Below are positions 55,802 through 64,000 of a stretch of DNA of 64,000 nt, one piece after another. The notes beneath the pieces are model-generated. The model saw nothing but the letters and a program-made list of their open reading frames with translations. It searched no databases and was not told the origin of the DNA. This DNA comes from Bacteroidales bacterium UBA1173 (GTDB taxonomy: Bacteria > Bacteroidota > Bacteroidia > Bacteroidales > F082). How positions within the stretch are numbered: the first letter of the stretch is position 1; each line of letters opens with the position of its first letter. The stretch spans positions 49,250-113,249 of the forward strand of contig DBYZ01000004.1 in NCBI GenBank assembly GCA_002311655.1, read 5' to 3'. Made by a program: the position numbers and the translations under genes.

Positions 55802-57751
55802 GTGAAGAGAATCCTCGTAATAATGCTCTTTTTGACTCTCCTGCCCTTCGCGGAGATGAATGCCCAAATCAACCACAAACACTATATTTTGATGGGAAAG
55901 ATTGAGCTTTCGAAAGAGAATTATGCCGAAGCCATTCAGAATTTCAACATCGCCATCATCGCGAAACCAAACGATTTTGAAGCATACTTTCTGCGTGGAA
56001 TCGCAAAATACAGTCTCAGCGACTACAGCGGTGCCGTCGATGACTTTTCCAAGACCCTAACGATTCACCCATTGTATGTGAGGGCATATCATTATCGTGG
56101 CGTCGCCAATGACCGACTCTCAAACTATGCCGATGCCATGGCGGATTACAAAAAAGCCATCAGCCTCGACCCTTTCAGCGAGGATCTGCACATAGCATCT
56201 GGCTCCACACTGATGCACCTCAATGACTACAAAAACGCAGTGGCGGAATTCGACACAGCGCTGATTATCAATCCTGAGAATGCCAACGCATACATTTCAC
56301 GAGGCGTCGCCAAACGTTATCTTGAAGACCTCGACGGAGCGCTGGCAGACATGAATAGCGCCGTTTATAACGACTACTTCAACATCGAGGCAGTGACGCG
56401 CCGCGGCATGATAGAACTCGAACGTGAAGAGTATCAGGAGGCGATGAACGACTTCAACAACGCGCTTCGCATGGATAAGGATAACCCTCTCATATATTTC
56501 AACAGAGCTGTGGCATTCCTCAACTTGGGCGATACCACCGCGGCGCTGCGCGATTACGAGAAAGTAAATAACCTCGACCAACGTAACGCCCTCACCTACT
56601 TCAACCGAGCCATCATCTATTCGATGAAGGAAGAATACGACGTGGCACTCGCATTATATAATAAGGTGATAGAGATAAACCCGCAAAACATCTACGGATA
56701 CTTCAACCGAGGCATACTTTTCTATAAAATGAAAGACTGGGACAATGCCGAAGACGACTTCACAACGGTCATCGAGCTGTTCCCGGATTTCATCGACGCA
56801 TGGATAAACCGGTCGGTGGTGAAGTTCGAAAAAGACGACATTAAAGGAGCGGAACAAGACCAGTGGCAAGCCAAGCAAATCATGGCATTTGTAAACGCGG
56901 ACAAAGCCAACGTCGACTCATTGTACAGCCATTATTCGAAGATGGATTACAACAAAATCATCACGTTCGAGTCAGACTTTGTGGACGGCAACAGACAGAA
57001 GTCACTCATACAGTTTTCAGATATCGACATCAAACCTCGAGGCAGCTTCATCGTAAACATCACCGGAAACGAGAAATATTACATCGACGCGACGCTCAGT
57101 CAGATCTCGCAAACCAACAACCTCAACGGAAAAATCGCCTACATCGTGAACGATTTATTCGACACGAACCACAGCTCATTTATCAATGATTCAGTAATAA
57201 ACTCTATTGACAATCAAAGCCTTAGAACATTACTGAACGGAATTTACAATTTCGAGATTTACAACTATCAGAGAGGCGAAAACCTGTTCACATCGCTCCT
57301 CGACGACCCAGTTTTCGGTGTTTACGCAGGCATCAACCTGTCGGTGCTGCAAAACGCCAAAGCCGAGTTGGTTGTCAACGACAAAAACTACGACAACTCC
57401 ATCTATATCACACAGAAAAAAGCATCAGAAAGCCTTATACAGACTCAGGAAAAGCCTGATTATCAGCAATCTTTGGAGACCATTTCGATGGTTTTAAATA
57501 AAAACAGAAAGAATCCTTACGTTTGGTATAACATGGGCAACATCCATCTTCAGATGCAGGAATTCGAAGAAGCCGTCAACGACTACACAAAAGCCATACA
57601 ATACGAGCAAAACCTTGCTGAAGCATACTACAACCGCGCGCTGACGTTACTCTATCTGAACAAGAAATCGCAAGCCATCAAAGACTTGAGCAAAGCCGGT
57701 GAGTTAGGCATACAAGAAGCCTACGTGGTGATGAAACGTTTCGCTGAATAA
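55802..57751 (+). CDS. Tetratricopeptide repeat protein, exported
   Basis: A 649-residue protein with a signal peptide (cut near EMNAQ) and about ten TPR units (from about residue 25 to 370, and again at about 570-640). A non-TPR segment of about 200 residues lies between. TPR arrays bind partners; location is likely periplasmic. GTG 55802 is the start, directly after the LytTR stop, so TonB, LytTR and TPR proteins probably form one operon. Partner unknown. Confidence 0.8.
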   Translation: MKRILVIMLFLTLLPFAEMNAQINHKHYILMGKIELSKENYAEAIQNFNIAIIAKPNDFEAYFLRGIAKYSLSDYSGAVDDFSKTLTIHPLYVRAYHYRGVANDRLSNYADAMADYKKAISLDPFSEDLHIASGSTLMHLNDYKNAVAEFDTALIINPENANAYISRGVAKRYLEDLDGALADMNSAVYNDYFNIEAVTRRGMIELEREEYQEAMNDFNNALRMDKDNPLIYFNRAVAFLNLGDTTAALRDYEKVNNLDQRNALTYFNRAIIYSMKEEYDVALALYNKVIEINPQNIYGYFNRGILFYKMKDWDNAEDDFTTVIELFPDFIDAWINRSVVKFEKDDIKGAEQDQWQAKQIMAFVNADKANVDSLYSHYSKMDYNKIITFESDFVDGNRQKSLIQFSDIDIKPRGSFIVNITGNEKYYIDATLSQISQTNNLNGKIAYIVNDLFDTNHSSFINDSVINSIDNQSLRTLLNGIYNFEIYNYQRGENLFTSLLDDPVFGVYAGINLSVLQNAKAELVVNDKNYDNSIYITQKKASESLIQTQEKPDYQQSLETISMVLNKNRKNPYVWYNMGNIHLQMQEFEEAVNDYTKAIQYEQNLAEAYYNRALTLLYLNKKSQAIKDLSKAGELGIQEAYVVMKRFAE

Positions 57752-58195
57752 TCAGTTAATCAACTGCAATTCCTCGACCTTATTGAATTTATGGTTCACG
57801 CCGTAATCGTCTTCATATTCCATAAAATCGAGCTCTAACACCTTCATAGTAAACATCTTAGGTATCACTCCGCCGATTTCAATCTGATAATAATGAGTGA
57901 ATGTGTCATTTTCGAGAGTCCATGTCAGCTCGGTACCTTCATCTTCCATCACGTCGTCAGCAAGGTCCCAGGTAACGGCGGTGCCGTCATCATTATAACG
58001 ATAATAGTTCTCTTCCTCTTTCCATAAGCCAATCAAGAGGTCTTCATCGAATTCTATGTCGTGAAACACCTCCGGCTCGAGCATCTCAGGTTCAACATAT
58101 TCCTTATGGTCGGCAAACCAGATGTAATACACTGCAAACGCCACACCTGCCGTTGCCAGAATAATCAAAATCGCAATCCAAAATTTCTTTTTCAT
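57752..58195 (-). CDS. Membrane-anchored lipocalin-like protein
   Basis: A 147-residue protein with an N-terminal anchor (about 5-27) and an outer beta-rich domain that starts with a LIGLWKEEENYYRYNDDG pattern and includes LTWTLENDTFTHYY, as in lipocalin-like DUF families of Bacteroidota. The domain is acidic. Role unknown. It lies four bases after the coiled-coil/transglutaminase-like gene, with which it probably shares a transcript. Confidence 0.6.
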   Translation of the reverse strand: MKKKFWIAILIILATAGVAFAVYYIWFADHKEYVEPEMLEPEVFHDIEFDEDLLIGLWKEEENYYRYNDDGTAVTWDLADDVMEDEGTELTWTLENDTFTHYYQIEIGGVIPKMFTMKVLELDFMEYEDDYGVNHKFNKVEELQLIN

Positions 58196-58199
58196 AATA

Positions 58200-59825
58200 T
58201 TATTTTTTCAATTTTATAACTTTAGGTGTCTTGCCTTTAAATTGTGGCATCGTCATACCTATTGACGCGTTGATGTAGGTCGGGTCGCAGACGTAATATT
58301 TCTTGCCGCCATACATAAAGCCGTCGCCGCTCACCTCGGCATCGTCGCCGAACCATACAGCCGTTGCCACATGTCCTTCATATTGAAGACCAATGACTTT
58401 CGCGTTGGTATATTTCTGAACAAGCCATGCAAACAATGCGGCGCGGTCTTCGCAATCGCTGTAAGGATAACCGATAACCTCCTCCGGATAGAAATATTTC
58501 TCGTAGCCAAACTGCTCCTCGTCGGTCTTGTAATCGAACGCCGTTTGCACAAAATGAAGCAGCATCTGGATAAACTGCGCAGGAGCATATTCCGATTTCA
58601 TCTCATTGAAATTCTGTTGGAGTACACGCTGAGCCTCTATCGACACCGGCGACAGGAAATAAACCGGGAAAACAGTCATCGGGACATCGTTAAGATAAGC
58701 CATGTGAGCCTTGTTATAAGGCAGTTTCACGCTTTTGTTCTTAGTAAGTTGAAGCGTTCTTGTAATATCGCACTCGCCCATATTCAAGACCTTGTCGAAG
58801 TCGAGATGCATCTGTTTTTTCTCGGTATCCTGTTTGCAGAAATCGTATGAATAGACAGCCTCTTTGGCTTTTCCGCCACCGTAAACGGTATAATATTTCA
58901 CCTTTTTAGTGCCAGTTTCATCGTCAGCAAAACGGAAGAAAGTGTACGAATACACCTCTTTGCTGTTATCCAAAGCCAAGAGAAGAGTCAGGCTGCCAGA
59001 ATCCTTGCCACGAGCCAGTCGCGTCTTGAAACCGCCCTCATTACGAAGCATGTAGAAGCAGAAAAGCACCCTGTCGTTGACGTTGTCGAACATCTTCTCC
59101 GACACCTCGCGCACAAGGCAAAAATAGCCCCATTCGTTGAGTCCGAACTGATTTACGACATCATCCATCTGGGTCCACAAAGCATTCGTTTCTGCTCTGC
59201 ATTTCGCAATATTTGAAAAATAATCTGCGACATCTTTTTCCTCTACGCCGGCACTTTTTACCTTAAGTTTCGGGTCGACGGCGATTGAAATCTGACGGCC
59301 GTAGAAATTCAGCAAAAGGTTGGTACTATTGTCGATTGCGAACTTTTTCGACTTGTCGAAATCTTTGGTTGGGAGCTCGACAGCGCCGTCTTTTCCAAGC
59401 TGGCTTTTAATCTCATAGCTGTTATCGTCCTTGCCTTCATAAGCCACAGCTGTTGCATGTGTCACGCTCGGCAGTTCCTCATCGGTTGAATACGATACCT
59501 CCGACGACTTTATCTCTATATTTTCCTGAGTATTTTCAGCCACAGGCACTTTGTCGATTTTCGGCATTGTCATGGCAAGGTTCTCACGTTTGAAATCCTC
59601 AAAGAGCGCCCACTGTTTGGCCACGAATTCAGCGAATTCAGCATTCTGTTGTGCCACAAAATCCTGATACTCCTTATCTTTATCAGCCAAGGCTTGCTGA
59701 TACTGTTCACTCTGCTCTTTCATCTGTTTCTGCTGAGCCTCAATAAACTTTCTATATTCGTCATCCTGTGCAAACGAAGCCACTGAGATACAGACCGACA
59801 ACAAAGCAAAAAATAATTTTTTCAT
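58200..59825 (-). CDS. Exported coiled-coil protein with C-terminal transglutaminase-like domain
   Basis: A 541-residue protein with a signal peptide (cut near ASFAQ). Residues about 25-85 are rich in Gln, Glu and Lys and should form a coiled coil. The middle is of unknown fold. The C-terminal part has a candidate cysteine-protease or transglutaminase-like triad: Cys458 in YSDCEDRAALFAWLV, His485 in YEGHVATAVW and Asp514 in YYVCDPTYI. The Cys-helix, His and Asp strands come in the right order, although the His-Asp gap of 29 is longer than in the usual domain. It may act on peptides or cross-links in the periplasm. A -7 element lies 18 bases upstream. Confidence 0.68.
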   Translation of the reverse strand: MKKLFFALLSVCISVASFAQDDEYRKFIEAQQKQMKEQSEQYQQALADKDKEYQDFVAQQNAEFAEFVAKQWALFEDFKRENLAMTMPKIDKVPVAENTQENIEIKSSEVSYSTDEELPSVTHATAVAYEGKDDNSYEIKSQLGKDGAVELPTKDFDKSKKFAIDNSTNLLLNFYGRQISIAVDPKLKVKSAGVEEKDVADYFSNIAKCRAETNALWTQMDDVVNQFGLNEWGYFCLVREVSEKMFDNVNDRVLFCFYMLRNEGGFKTRLARGKDSGSLTLLLALDNSKEVYSYTFFRFADDETGTKKVKYYTVYGGGKAKEAVYSYDFCKQDTEKKQMHLDFDKVLNMGECDITRTLQLTKNKSVKLPYNKAHMAYLNDVPMTVFPVYFLSPVSIEAQRVLQQNFNEMKSEYAPAQFIQMLLHFVQTAFDYKTDEEQFGYEKYFYPEEVIGYPYSDCEDRAALFAWLVQKYTNAKVIGLQYEGHVATAVWFGDDAEVSGDGFMYGGKKYYVCDPTYINASIGMTMPQFKGKTPKVIKLKK

Positions 59826-59842
59826 AAGCGATTTAATTTTTG

Positions 59843-59850
59843 CAAAAATA
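59843..59850 (-). promoter_or_regulatory. -7 element of the transglutaminase-like gene
   Basis: TATTTTTG on the minus strand, 17 bases before the start at 59825. It is divergent from the element at 59873-59880. Confidence 0.5.
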
Positions 59851-59872
59851 GTAAAATTTTTAGAAAAATCAG

Positions 59873-59880
59873 TATCTTTG
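59873..59880 (+). promoter_or_regulatory. -7 element of the FtsB/DivIC gene
   Basis: TATCTTTG ends eight bases before ATG 59889, predicting a leader of only a few bases. Confidence 0.55.
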
Positions 59881-59888
59881 CAAAAAAT

Positions 59889-60194
59889 ATGGAAAACATG
59901 TCTTTCAAAGATATTTTAAGAAAACTTTCGAACAAATATATCATCGCAACCCTAGTGTTTGCTGCTATTATCGTGTTTTTTGACCAATACAATATTTTTG
60001 AGCAAGGAAGAAGTTACAGAAAACTGCGCAAGGTGAAGAAACAGGTCGAGTATTATGACCGCGAGATTGAAAAGCAGGAGCAGACGCTTCACGACCTCAA
60101 GAAAGACTCAGCTTTGCTGGAGAAAGTGGCTCGCGAGCAACACATGATGAAACGCGACGACGAGGTCATTTACATTTTGGACAAAAAAGAATGA
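59889..60194 (+). CDS. Septum formation initiator family protein (FtsB/DivIC)
   Basis: A 101-residue bitopic membrane protein: short cytoplasmic start, one helix (about 17-35) and a periplasmic coiled coil (about 45-85), ending in REQHMMKRDDEVIYIL. This is the layout of FtsB/DivIC, part of the divisome FtsQLB-like complex. The pattern EKVAREQHMMKR matches the family well. No other division gene is close. Confidence 0.88.
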   Translation: MENMSFKDILRKLSNKYIIATLVFAAIIVFFDQYNIFEQGRSYRKLRKVKKQVEYYDREIEKQEQTLHDLKKDSALLEKVAREQHMMKRDDEVIYILDKKE

Positions 60195-60222
60195 TTTTTT
60201 CGAATAAATCCGAAATTTTTAA

Positions 60223-60230
60223 TATCTTTG
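60223..60230 (+). promoter_or_regulatory. -7 element of the His/Cys-rich lipoprotein gene
   Basis: TATCTTTG, 37 bases before ATG 60268. No -33 TTTG at the usual distance. Confidence 0.55.
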
Positions 60231-60267
60231 CACGTTTATTGACAAATCAATTCTAAATTATAAAAAA

Positions 60268-60720
60268 ATGAAAAAATACTTATTAGCAATCGGTCTCGTG
60301 GCATTTTTGATGACATCATGCTGCGACAAACAGGAAGAAAAAGGCAACTGCGAAAAGAGCTGCTGCAAAGACAAGAAAGAACAGTGCGACAAACATCATG
60401 AATGCGATCATCATGAGATGCCGGGCATGTGCCCTGAAATGATGGCATGCCAGGATGGTTTGATCAATGCCCTCGCCAACTGGAATGACCTCGACGAGGA
60501 TCAGAGAGCAGAAGCAATCGAAGTGGCAAAGAAAATGGTCGAGATGAAGGCCAACATGCCAAAACCTGACTGCTGCAAAGAAGGCAAACACGAAGGTTGC
60601 CAGAAACATGAAGGCAAATGCGAAAAGCATGAAGGTTGCAAACACGAAGAAGGCAAGAAATGCGAAGGCAATCATGAAGGCTGCCAGCACCAGCACGAAG
60701 GTTGCCAGCACAACAAATAA
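60268..60720 (+). CDS. His/Cys-rich lipoprotein, probable metal binder
   Basis: A 150-residue protein with a lipoprotein signal (acceptor Cys18 in FLMTSC). Two blocks are very rich in Cys, His, Lys and Glu: residues about 28-60 (CEKSCCKDKKEQCDKHHEC...) and about 100-150, where H-E-G-C or K-H-E-G units recur roughly every 6-10 residues. Between them a helix (about 62-98, with LINALANWNDLDEDQRAEAI) is unlike the rest. The ligand pattern suggests binding of zinc, copper or a similar metal in the periplasm or at the cell surface. I recognise no named family. The next gene encodes iron-sulfur PFOR, but a link is not shown. Confidence 0.78.
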   Translation: MKKYLLAIGLVAFLMTSCCDKQEEKGNCEKSCCKDKKEQCDKHHECDHHEMPGMCPEMMACQDGLINALANWNDLDEDQRAEAIEVAKKMVEMKANMPKPDCCKEGKHEGCQKHEGKCEKHEGCKHEEGKKCEGNHEGCQHQHEGCQHNK

Positions 60721-60752
60721 TTGAAAATCAAATTTTTAACTAATATAGAAAT

Positions 60753-63700
60753 ATGGCAGAAAAAAAGTTTATGACATGCGACGGTAACCAGGCTGCGGCC
60801 CATGTTGCCTACATGTTCAGTGAAGTCGCTGCTATCTACCCTATCACCCCGTCATCACCGATGGCAGAGTATATCGACGAATGGGCAGCAAAAGGTCAGA
60901 AAAACATCTTCGGCGACACAGTGAAGGTCGTTGAGATGCAGTCAGAGGCTGGTGCTGCAGGCGCAGTCCACGGCTCATTGCAAGCTGGTGCCTTGACCAC
61001 CACATACACAGCATCACAGGGATTGCTCCTTATGATCCCTAACATGTATAAAATCGCCGGTGAGTTGCTCCCAGGCGTGTTCCACGTCTCAGCCCGCGCC
61101 CTCGCAGCACAGGCTCTTTCAATCTTCGGTGACCACGCCGACGTGATGAGCGCACGCCAGACAGGCTTCGCAATGCTCGCCACAAGCTCAGTACAGGAAA
61201 TCATGGACCTCGCTCCAGTGGCACACCTCGCAGCTATCGAAGGCCGCGTGCCGTTCGTCCACTTCTTTGACGGATTCCGCACATCACACGAGATTCAGAA
61301 AGTTGAGGCAGCCGACATGGAGAAACTCCGCAAACTCGTCAACTACAAGGCTTTGAAGGAATATCGCGACAGAGCTCTCAACCCAGAGCATCCTGTGACA
61401 CGCGGTACAGCACAGAACCCTGACATCTACTTCCAGACAAGAGAGTTGCAGAACAAATACTACGACGCTCTTCCTGACATCGTAGCAAAATATATGAAGA
61501 AGCTCAGCCAGATCACTGGTCGTGAATATGCTCCATTCGTATACTACGGCGCAAAAGACGCTACCGACATCATCATCGCCATGGGTTCAGTCAACGACGT
61601 CATCAAGACCGTCATCGACAAAGAGAACAAGGCTGGCAAGAAACTCGGTCTCATCACCGTCCACCTCTATCGTCCATTCAGCGTGAAACACCTCATGGCT
61701 GTCATGCCAAAGAGCGTGAAACGCATCTGCGTGCTTGACCGCACCAAGGAACCGGGCGCAAACGGCGATCCTCTGTACCTCGACGTTGTCGAAGCATTCA
61801 AAGACAGCAGCAAGAAAGTCACCATCATCGGCGGCCGCTACGGTTTGTCATCAAAAGACACCACACCGGCTCAGATCGTGGCAGTATATAAGAACCTCGC
61901 TGCCGACAAACCAATGAACCAGTTCACCGTCGGTATCAAAGACGACGTGACACACCGTTCACTCAAAGTCGGTAAGGAAATCTCCATCCTTCCAAAAGGC
62001 ACATTCGAAGCCAAGTTCTACGGCCTCGGCGCTGACGGTACTGTGGGTGCTAACAAGAACTCCATCAAGATCATCGGCGACAACACCAACAAGTACAGCC
62101 AGGCTTACTTCGACTACGACTCAAAGAAATCAGGCGGTTACACCTGCTCACACCTCCGCTTCGGCGACCAGCCAATTTTGGCTCCTTACCTCGTCGGAAC
62201 ACCTGACTTCGTGGCAGTGCACGTCCCGTCATATCTGAAGAAATATGACTGCCTCCGTGGCTTGAAGAAGAACGGAACATTCCTCTACAACTCACCATGG
62301 AGCGTTGCTGAGACAAAGAAACATCTTCCAGATTTCGTGAAGAAATATCTCGCTCTCAACAATATTAATATGTACATCATCGACGCTACTAAGATTGCAG
62401 CCGAGATCGGCCTTGGCAACCGTACCAACACCATCCTCCAGAGCGCATTCTTCAAGATTTCAGGCGTTATCCCTTACGACCTCGCTGTCCAGCAGATGAA
62501 GAAATTCATCGTGAAGAGCTACGGTAAGAAGGGTGAAGACATCGTCAACATGAACTACGCAGCTGTCGACCGCGGCGGTGAGATCACAAAGGTTGAGATC
62601 CCGGCCGAATGGGCAAAACTCGACTGCACAACAGACTTCGTGTTCGAGCACAACGCTGACGATCCTGAGTTCATCAACAAGGTGATGCGTCCAATGGTGG
62701 CACAGTGCGGCAACGACCTCCCTGTGAGCGCATTCAAAGACATAGTCGACGGCACATTCCCAGCAGGTACAACAGCCTACGAGAAACGTGGCGTGGCAAC
62801 AGTCGTTCCAGAGTGGAATCCAGCCAACTGTATCCAGTGCAACCAGTGCTCATTGGTCTGCCCTCACGCAGCTATCCGTCCAGTCGTCATGACCGACGCC
62901 GAGATGAAGAAAGCTCCAAAGGGTATGGCAGCTATCGACATGAAGATGCCAAAGGAGATGACAGGCATGCACTTCAGAATGCAGGTTTCAGTGTTAGACT
63001 GCACAGGCTGCGGCAACTGCGCCGACGTCTGCCCTGCTAAGGAGAAAGCATTGGTGATGAAACCGTTGGAGAGCCAGCTCGACGAAGCCAAGAACTGGGA
63101 ATACGGACAGAAGAAAGTCACCTACAAAGACAACCTCATCGACAAATACGCCAACACCAAGAACAGCCAGTTCGCACAGCCGTTGTTCGAGTTCTCGGGC
63201 GCTTGCGCAGGCTGCGGTGAGACACCTTATATCAAGACCATCACACAGCTCTTCGGTGAGAGCATGATGGTGGCCAACGCTACCGGTTGCTCCTCCATCT
63301 ACGGCGGTTCCGCTCCTGCAACACCTTACTGCAAGAACTATCGCAGCGGCAAGGGTGTGGCTTGGGCCAACTCCCTGTTTGAGGACAACGCCGAGTACGG
63401 TCTCGGTATGGCCACGGGTGCTCGCAAGATCCGCGAAGGCCTCCGCAAGAAGGCTGAAGAGCTGGTCAACACCACCGTGTTCGACTGGATGAAGGAAGCC
63501 ACCCAGAAGTGGTTGGACACCTACAACGACACCGTTGCCAACCGCCAAGCCACTGACGAATTCGTCGCCGCTCTGGAAAAGGCCATCCTTTCCATCGACG
63601 GTTGTATCGACTTCTTCGGTTCCAAGAAAGCCCAGGAAATCTACGGCAAGGAAGTTGCCGCTCAGAAACTCGAAGAGGCCAAGAAAGCCAAGAAAGCCGG

Positions 63701-64000
63701 TCGCGAAATCTGCATCTGCCACGGCTGCGAGCTTGAACAAGAACTGTTGGACAACAAGGACTTCCTCGCCAAGAAGAGCCAGTGGATCTTCGGTGGTGAC
63801 GGTTGGGCATACGATATCGGATTCGGCGGCTTAGACCACGTGTTGGCATCAGGCGAAGACGTCAACGTCCTCGTCCTCGACACTGAGGTCTACTCGAACA
63901 CAGGCGGTCAGTCGTCAAAGGCTACACCAGCCGGCGCCGTCGCCAAGTTCGCTGCTTCAGGTAAGAAAGTACGTAAGAAAGACCTCGGCATGATTGCCAA
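60753..64000 (+). CDS. nifJ: Pyruvate:ferredoxin (flavodoxin) oxidoreductase, 3' end missing
   Basis: About 1082 of an expected ~1180 residues are visible; the gene runs off the right edge. It oxidises pyruvate to acetyl-CoA and CO2 and reduces ferredoxin. The N-terminal domain begins CDGNQAAAHVAYMFSEVAAI and has YPITPSSPMAE. Two 4Fe-4S sites follow: CIQCNQCSLVC at 693-703 and CTGCGNCADVC at 750-760. The thiamine diphosphate domain has GDGWAYDIGFGGLDHV (near 1014) and DTEVYSNTGGQSS. Acetyl-CoA would feed Pta-AckA. From about 63280 to 63810 the codon choice differs from the rest of the gene, and the patch includes a CICHGC motif at 987-992. Confidence 0.96.
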   Translation, partial: MAEKKFMTCDGNQAAAHVAYMFSEVAAIYPITPSSPMAEYIDEWAAKGQKNIFGDTVKVVEMQSEAGAAGAVHGSLQAGALTTTYTASQGLLLMIPNMYKIAGELLPGVFHVSARALAAQALSIFGDHADVMSARQTGFAMLATSSVQEIMDLAPVAHLAAIEGRVPFVHFFDGFRTSHEIQKVEAADMEKLRKLVNYKALKEYRDRALNPEHPVTRGTAQNPDIYFQTRELQNKYYDALPDIVAKYMKKLSQITGREYAPFVYYGAKDATDIIIAMGSVNDVIKTVIDKENKAGKKLGLITVHLYRPFSVKHLMAVMPKSVKRICVLDRTKEPGANGDPLYLDVVEAFKDSSKKVTIIGGRYGLSSKDTTPAQIVAVYKNLAADKPMNQFTVGIKDDVTHRSLKVGKEISILPKGTFEAKFYGLGADGTVGANKNSIKIIGDNTNKYSQAYFDYDSKKSGGYTCSHLRFGDQPILAPYLVGTPDFVAVHVPSYLKKYDCLRGLKKNGTFLYNSPWSVAETKKHLPDFVKKYLALNNINMYIIDATKIAAEIGLGNRTNTILQSAFFKISGVIPYDLAVQQMKKFIVKSYGKKGEDIVNMNYAAVDRGGEITKVEIPAEWAKLDCTTDFVFEHNADDPEFINKVMRPMVAQCGNDLPVSAFKDIVDGTFPAGTTAYEKRGVATVVPEWNPANCIQCNQCSLVCPHAAIRPVVMTDAEMKKAPKGMAAIDMKMPKEMTGMHFRMQVSVLDCTGCGNCADVCPAKEKALVMKPLESQLDEAKNWEYGQKKVTYKDNLIDKYANTKNSQFAQPLFEFSGACAGCGETPYIKTITQLFGESMMVANATGCSSIYGGSAPATPYCKNYRSGKGVAWANSLFEDNAEYGLGMATGARKIREGLRKKAEELVNTTVFDWMKEATQKWLDTYNDTVANRQATDEFVAALEKAILSIDGCIDFFGSKKAQEIYGKEVAAQKLEEAKKAKKAGREICICHGCELEQELLDNKDFLAKKSQWIFGGDGWAYDIGFGGLDHVLASGEDVNVLVLDTEVYSNTGGQSSKATPAGAVAKFAASGKKVRKKDLGMIA

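Noticed and set aside
60434..60452. GGCATGCC palindrome in the lipoprotein gene as another in-frame element
   Set aside because: Only eight bases of symmetry, easily a chance event.
60316..60711. Hydrophobic minus-strand frame opposite the His/Cys-rich lipoprotein
   Set aside because: The apparent membrane protein is the complement of Lys/Glu/His codons; the plus frame has a lipoprotein signal and a promoter.
62994..63740. 248-codon minus-strand frame opposite nifJ
   Set aside because: It is an open complement of a GC-richer codon patch; the plus strand carries conserved PFOR motifs throughout.

Overview
The window looks like the chromosome of an anaerobic member of the Bacteroidota, most likely an uncultured Bacteroidales. 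Evidence: a SprA-type outer-membrane translocon of the type IX secretion system (T9SS) with two T9SS-sorted cargo proteins; Bacteroidota-type promoters (-33 TTTG, -7 TAnnTTTG) before many genes with few Shine-Dalgarno sites; a pyrophosphate-type phosphofructokinase; phosphate acetyltransferase/acetate kinase; and a pyruvate:ferredoxin oxidoreductase. I see no IS element, prophage, CRISPR array, tRNA or rRNA. Genes are tightly packed. No gene-free stretch exceeds 300 bases; the longest (45327-45611) holds a palindromic repeat and two candidate promoters.

Layout. 1-6 kb: end of a phosphatidylserine synthase, a gingipain-like C25 protease with a T9SS tail, and a GH3 beta-glucosidase lipoprotein. 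6-11 kb: polysaccharide deacetylase and FemAB-like acetyltransferase pair, upp, a sodium-coupled transporter and a ComEA-like helix-hairpin-helix protein. 11-18 kb (minus strand): fused cytochrome c synthase (CcsBA), then a probable metal-acquisition operon (porin, imelysin, di-haem oxidoreductase), a rhomboid protease and purE. 18.7-22.7 kb: hpt, adk, compact malQ, CPBP protease, GtrA. 22.7-27 kb (minus): DUF4271, hemD, rnpA, yidD, S41 protease, cdd. 27-29.5 kb: pta-ackA. 29.5-32 kb (minus): two tandem DUF4424/YARHG-like proteins and a small PAS protein. 32-40 kb: LptF/G permease, two glycosyltransferases, EttA, a Sel1 protein and a second T9SS cargo. 39.5-45 kb: deoC, porin, nucleoside-gate membrane protein, aspartate kinase, PPi-phosphofructokinase. 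45.6-57.8 kb: ruvA, sprA, gcvH, VanZ, TonB, membrane LytTR regulator, TPR protein. 57.7-64 kb: lipocalin-like protein, coiled-coil/transglutaminase-like protein, FtsB/DivIC, a His/Cys-rich lipoprotein, and nifJ running off the edge.

Metabolically the genes fit a sugar fermenter: PPi-dependent glycolysis, pyruvate oxidation by PFOR, and acetate plus ATP via Pta-AckA, with salvage of uracil, hypoxanthine, cytidine and deoxyribose. The envelope theme is strong: T9SS, LPS export, glycosyltransferases, lipoproteins and porins.

The least expected structure is in the repeats. Four copies of a 102-126 bp palindromic element with CGTCATTTCGA ends lie between genes, and one supplies the last nine codons of a protease gene. 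Short perfect palindromes also sit in frame inside two coding genes, resembling the protein-coding palindromic elements known from Rickettsia. I found no obviously new multi-gene system. The best candidates for follow-up are these palindromes, the His/Cys-rich lipoprotein, the codon-usage patch inside nifJ, and the palindrome upstream of the metal-acquisition operon.
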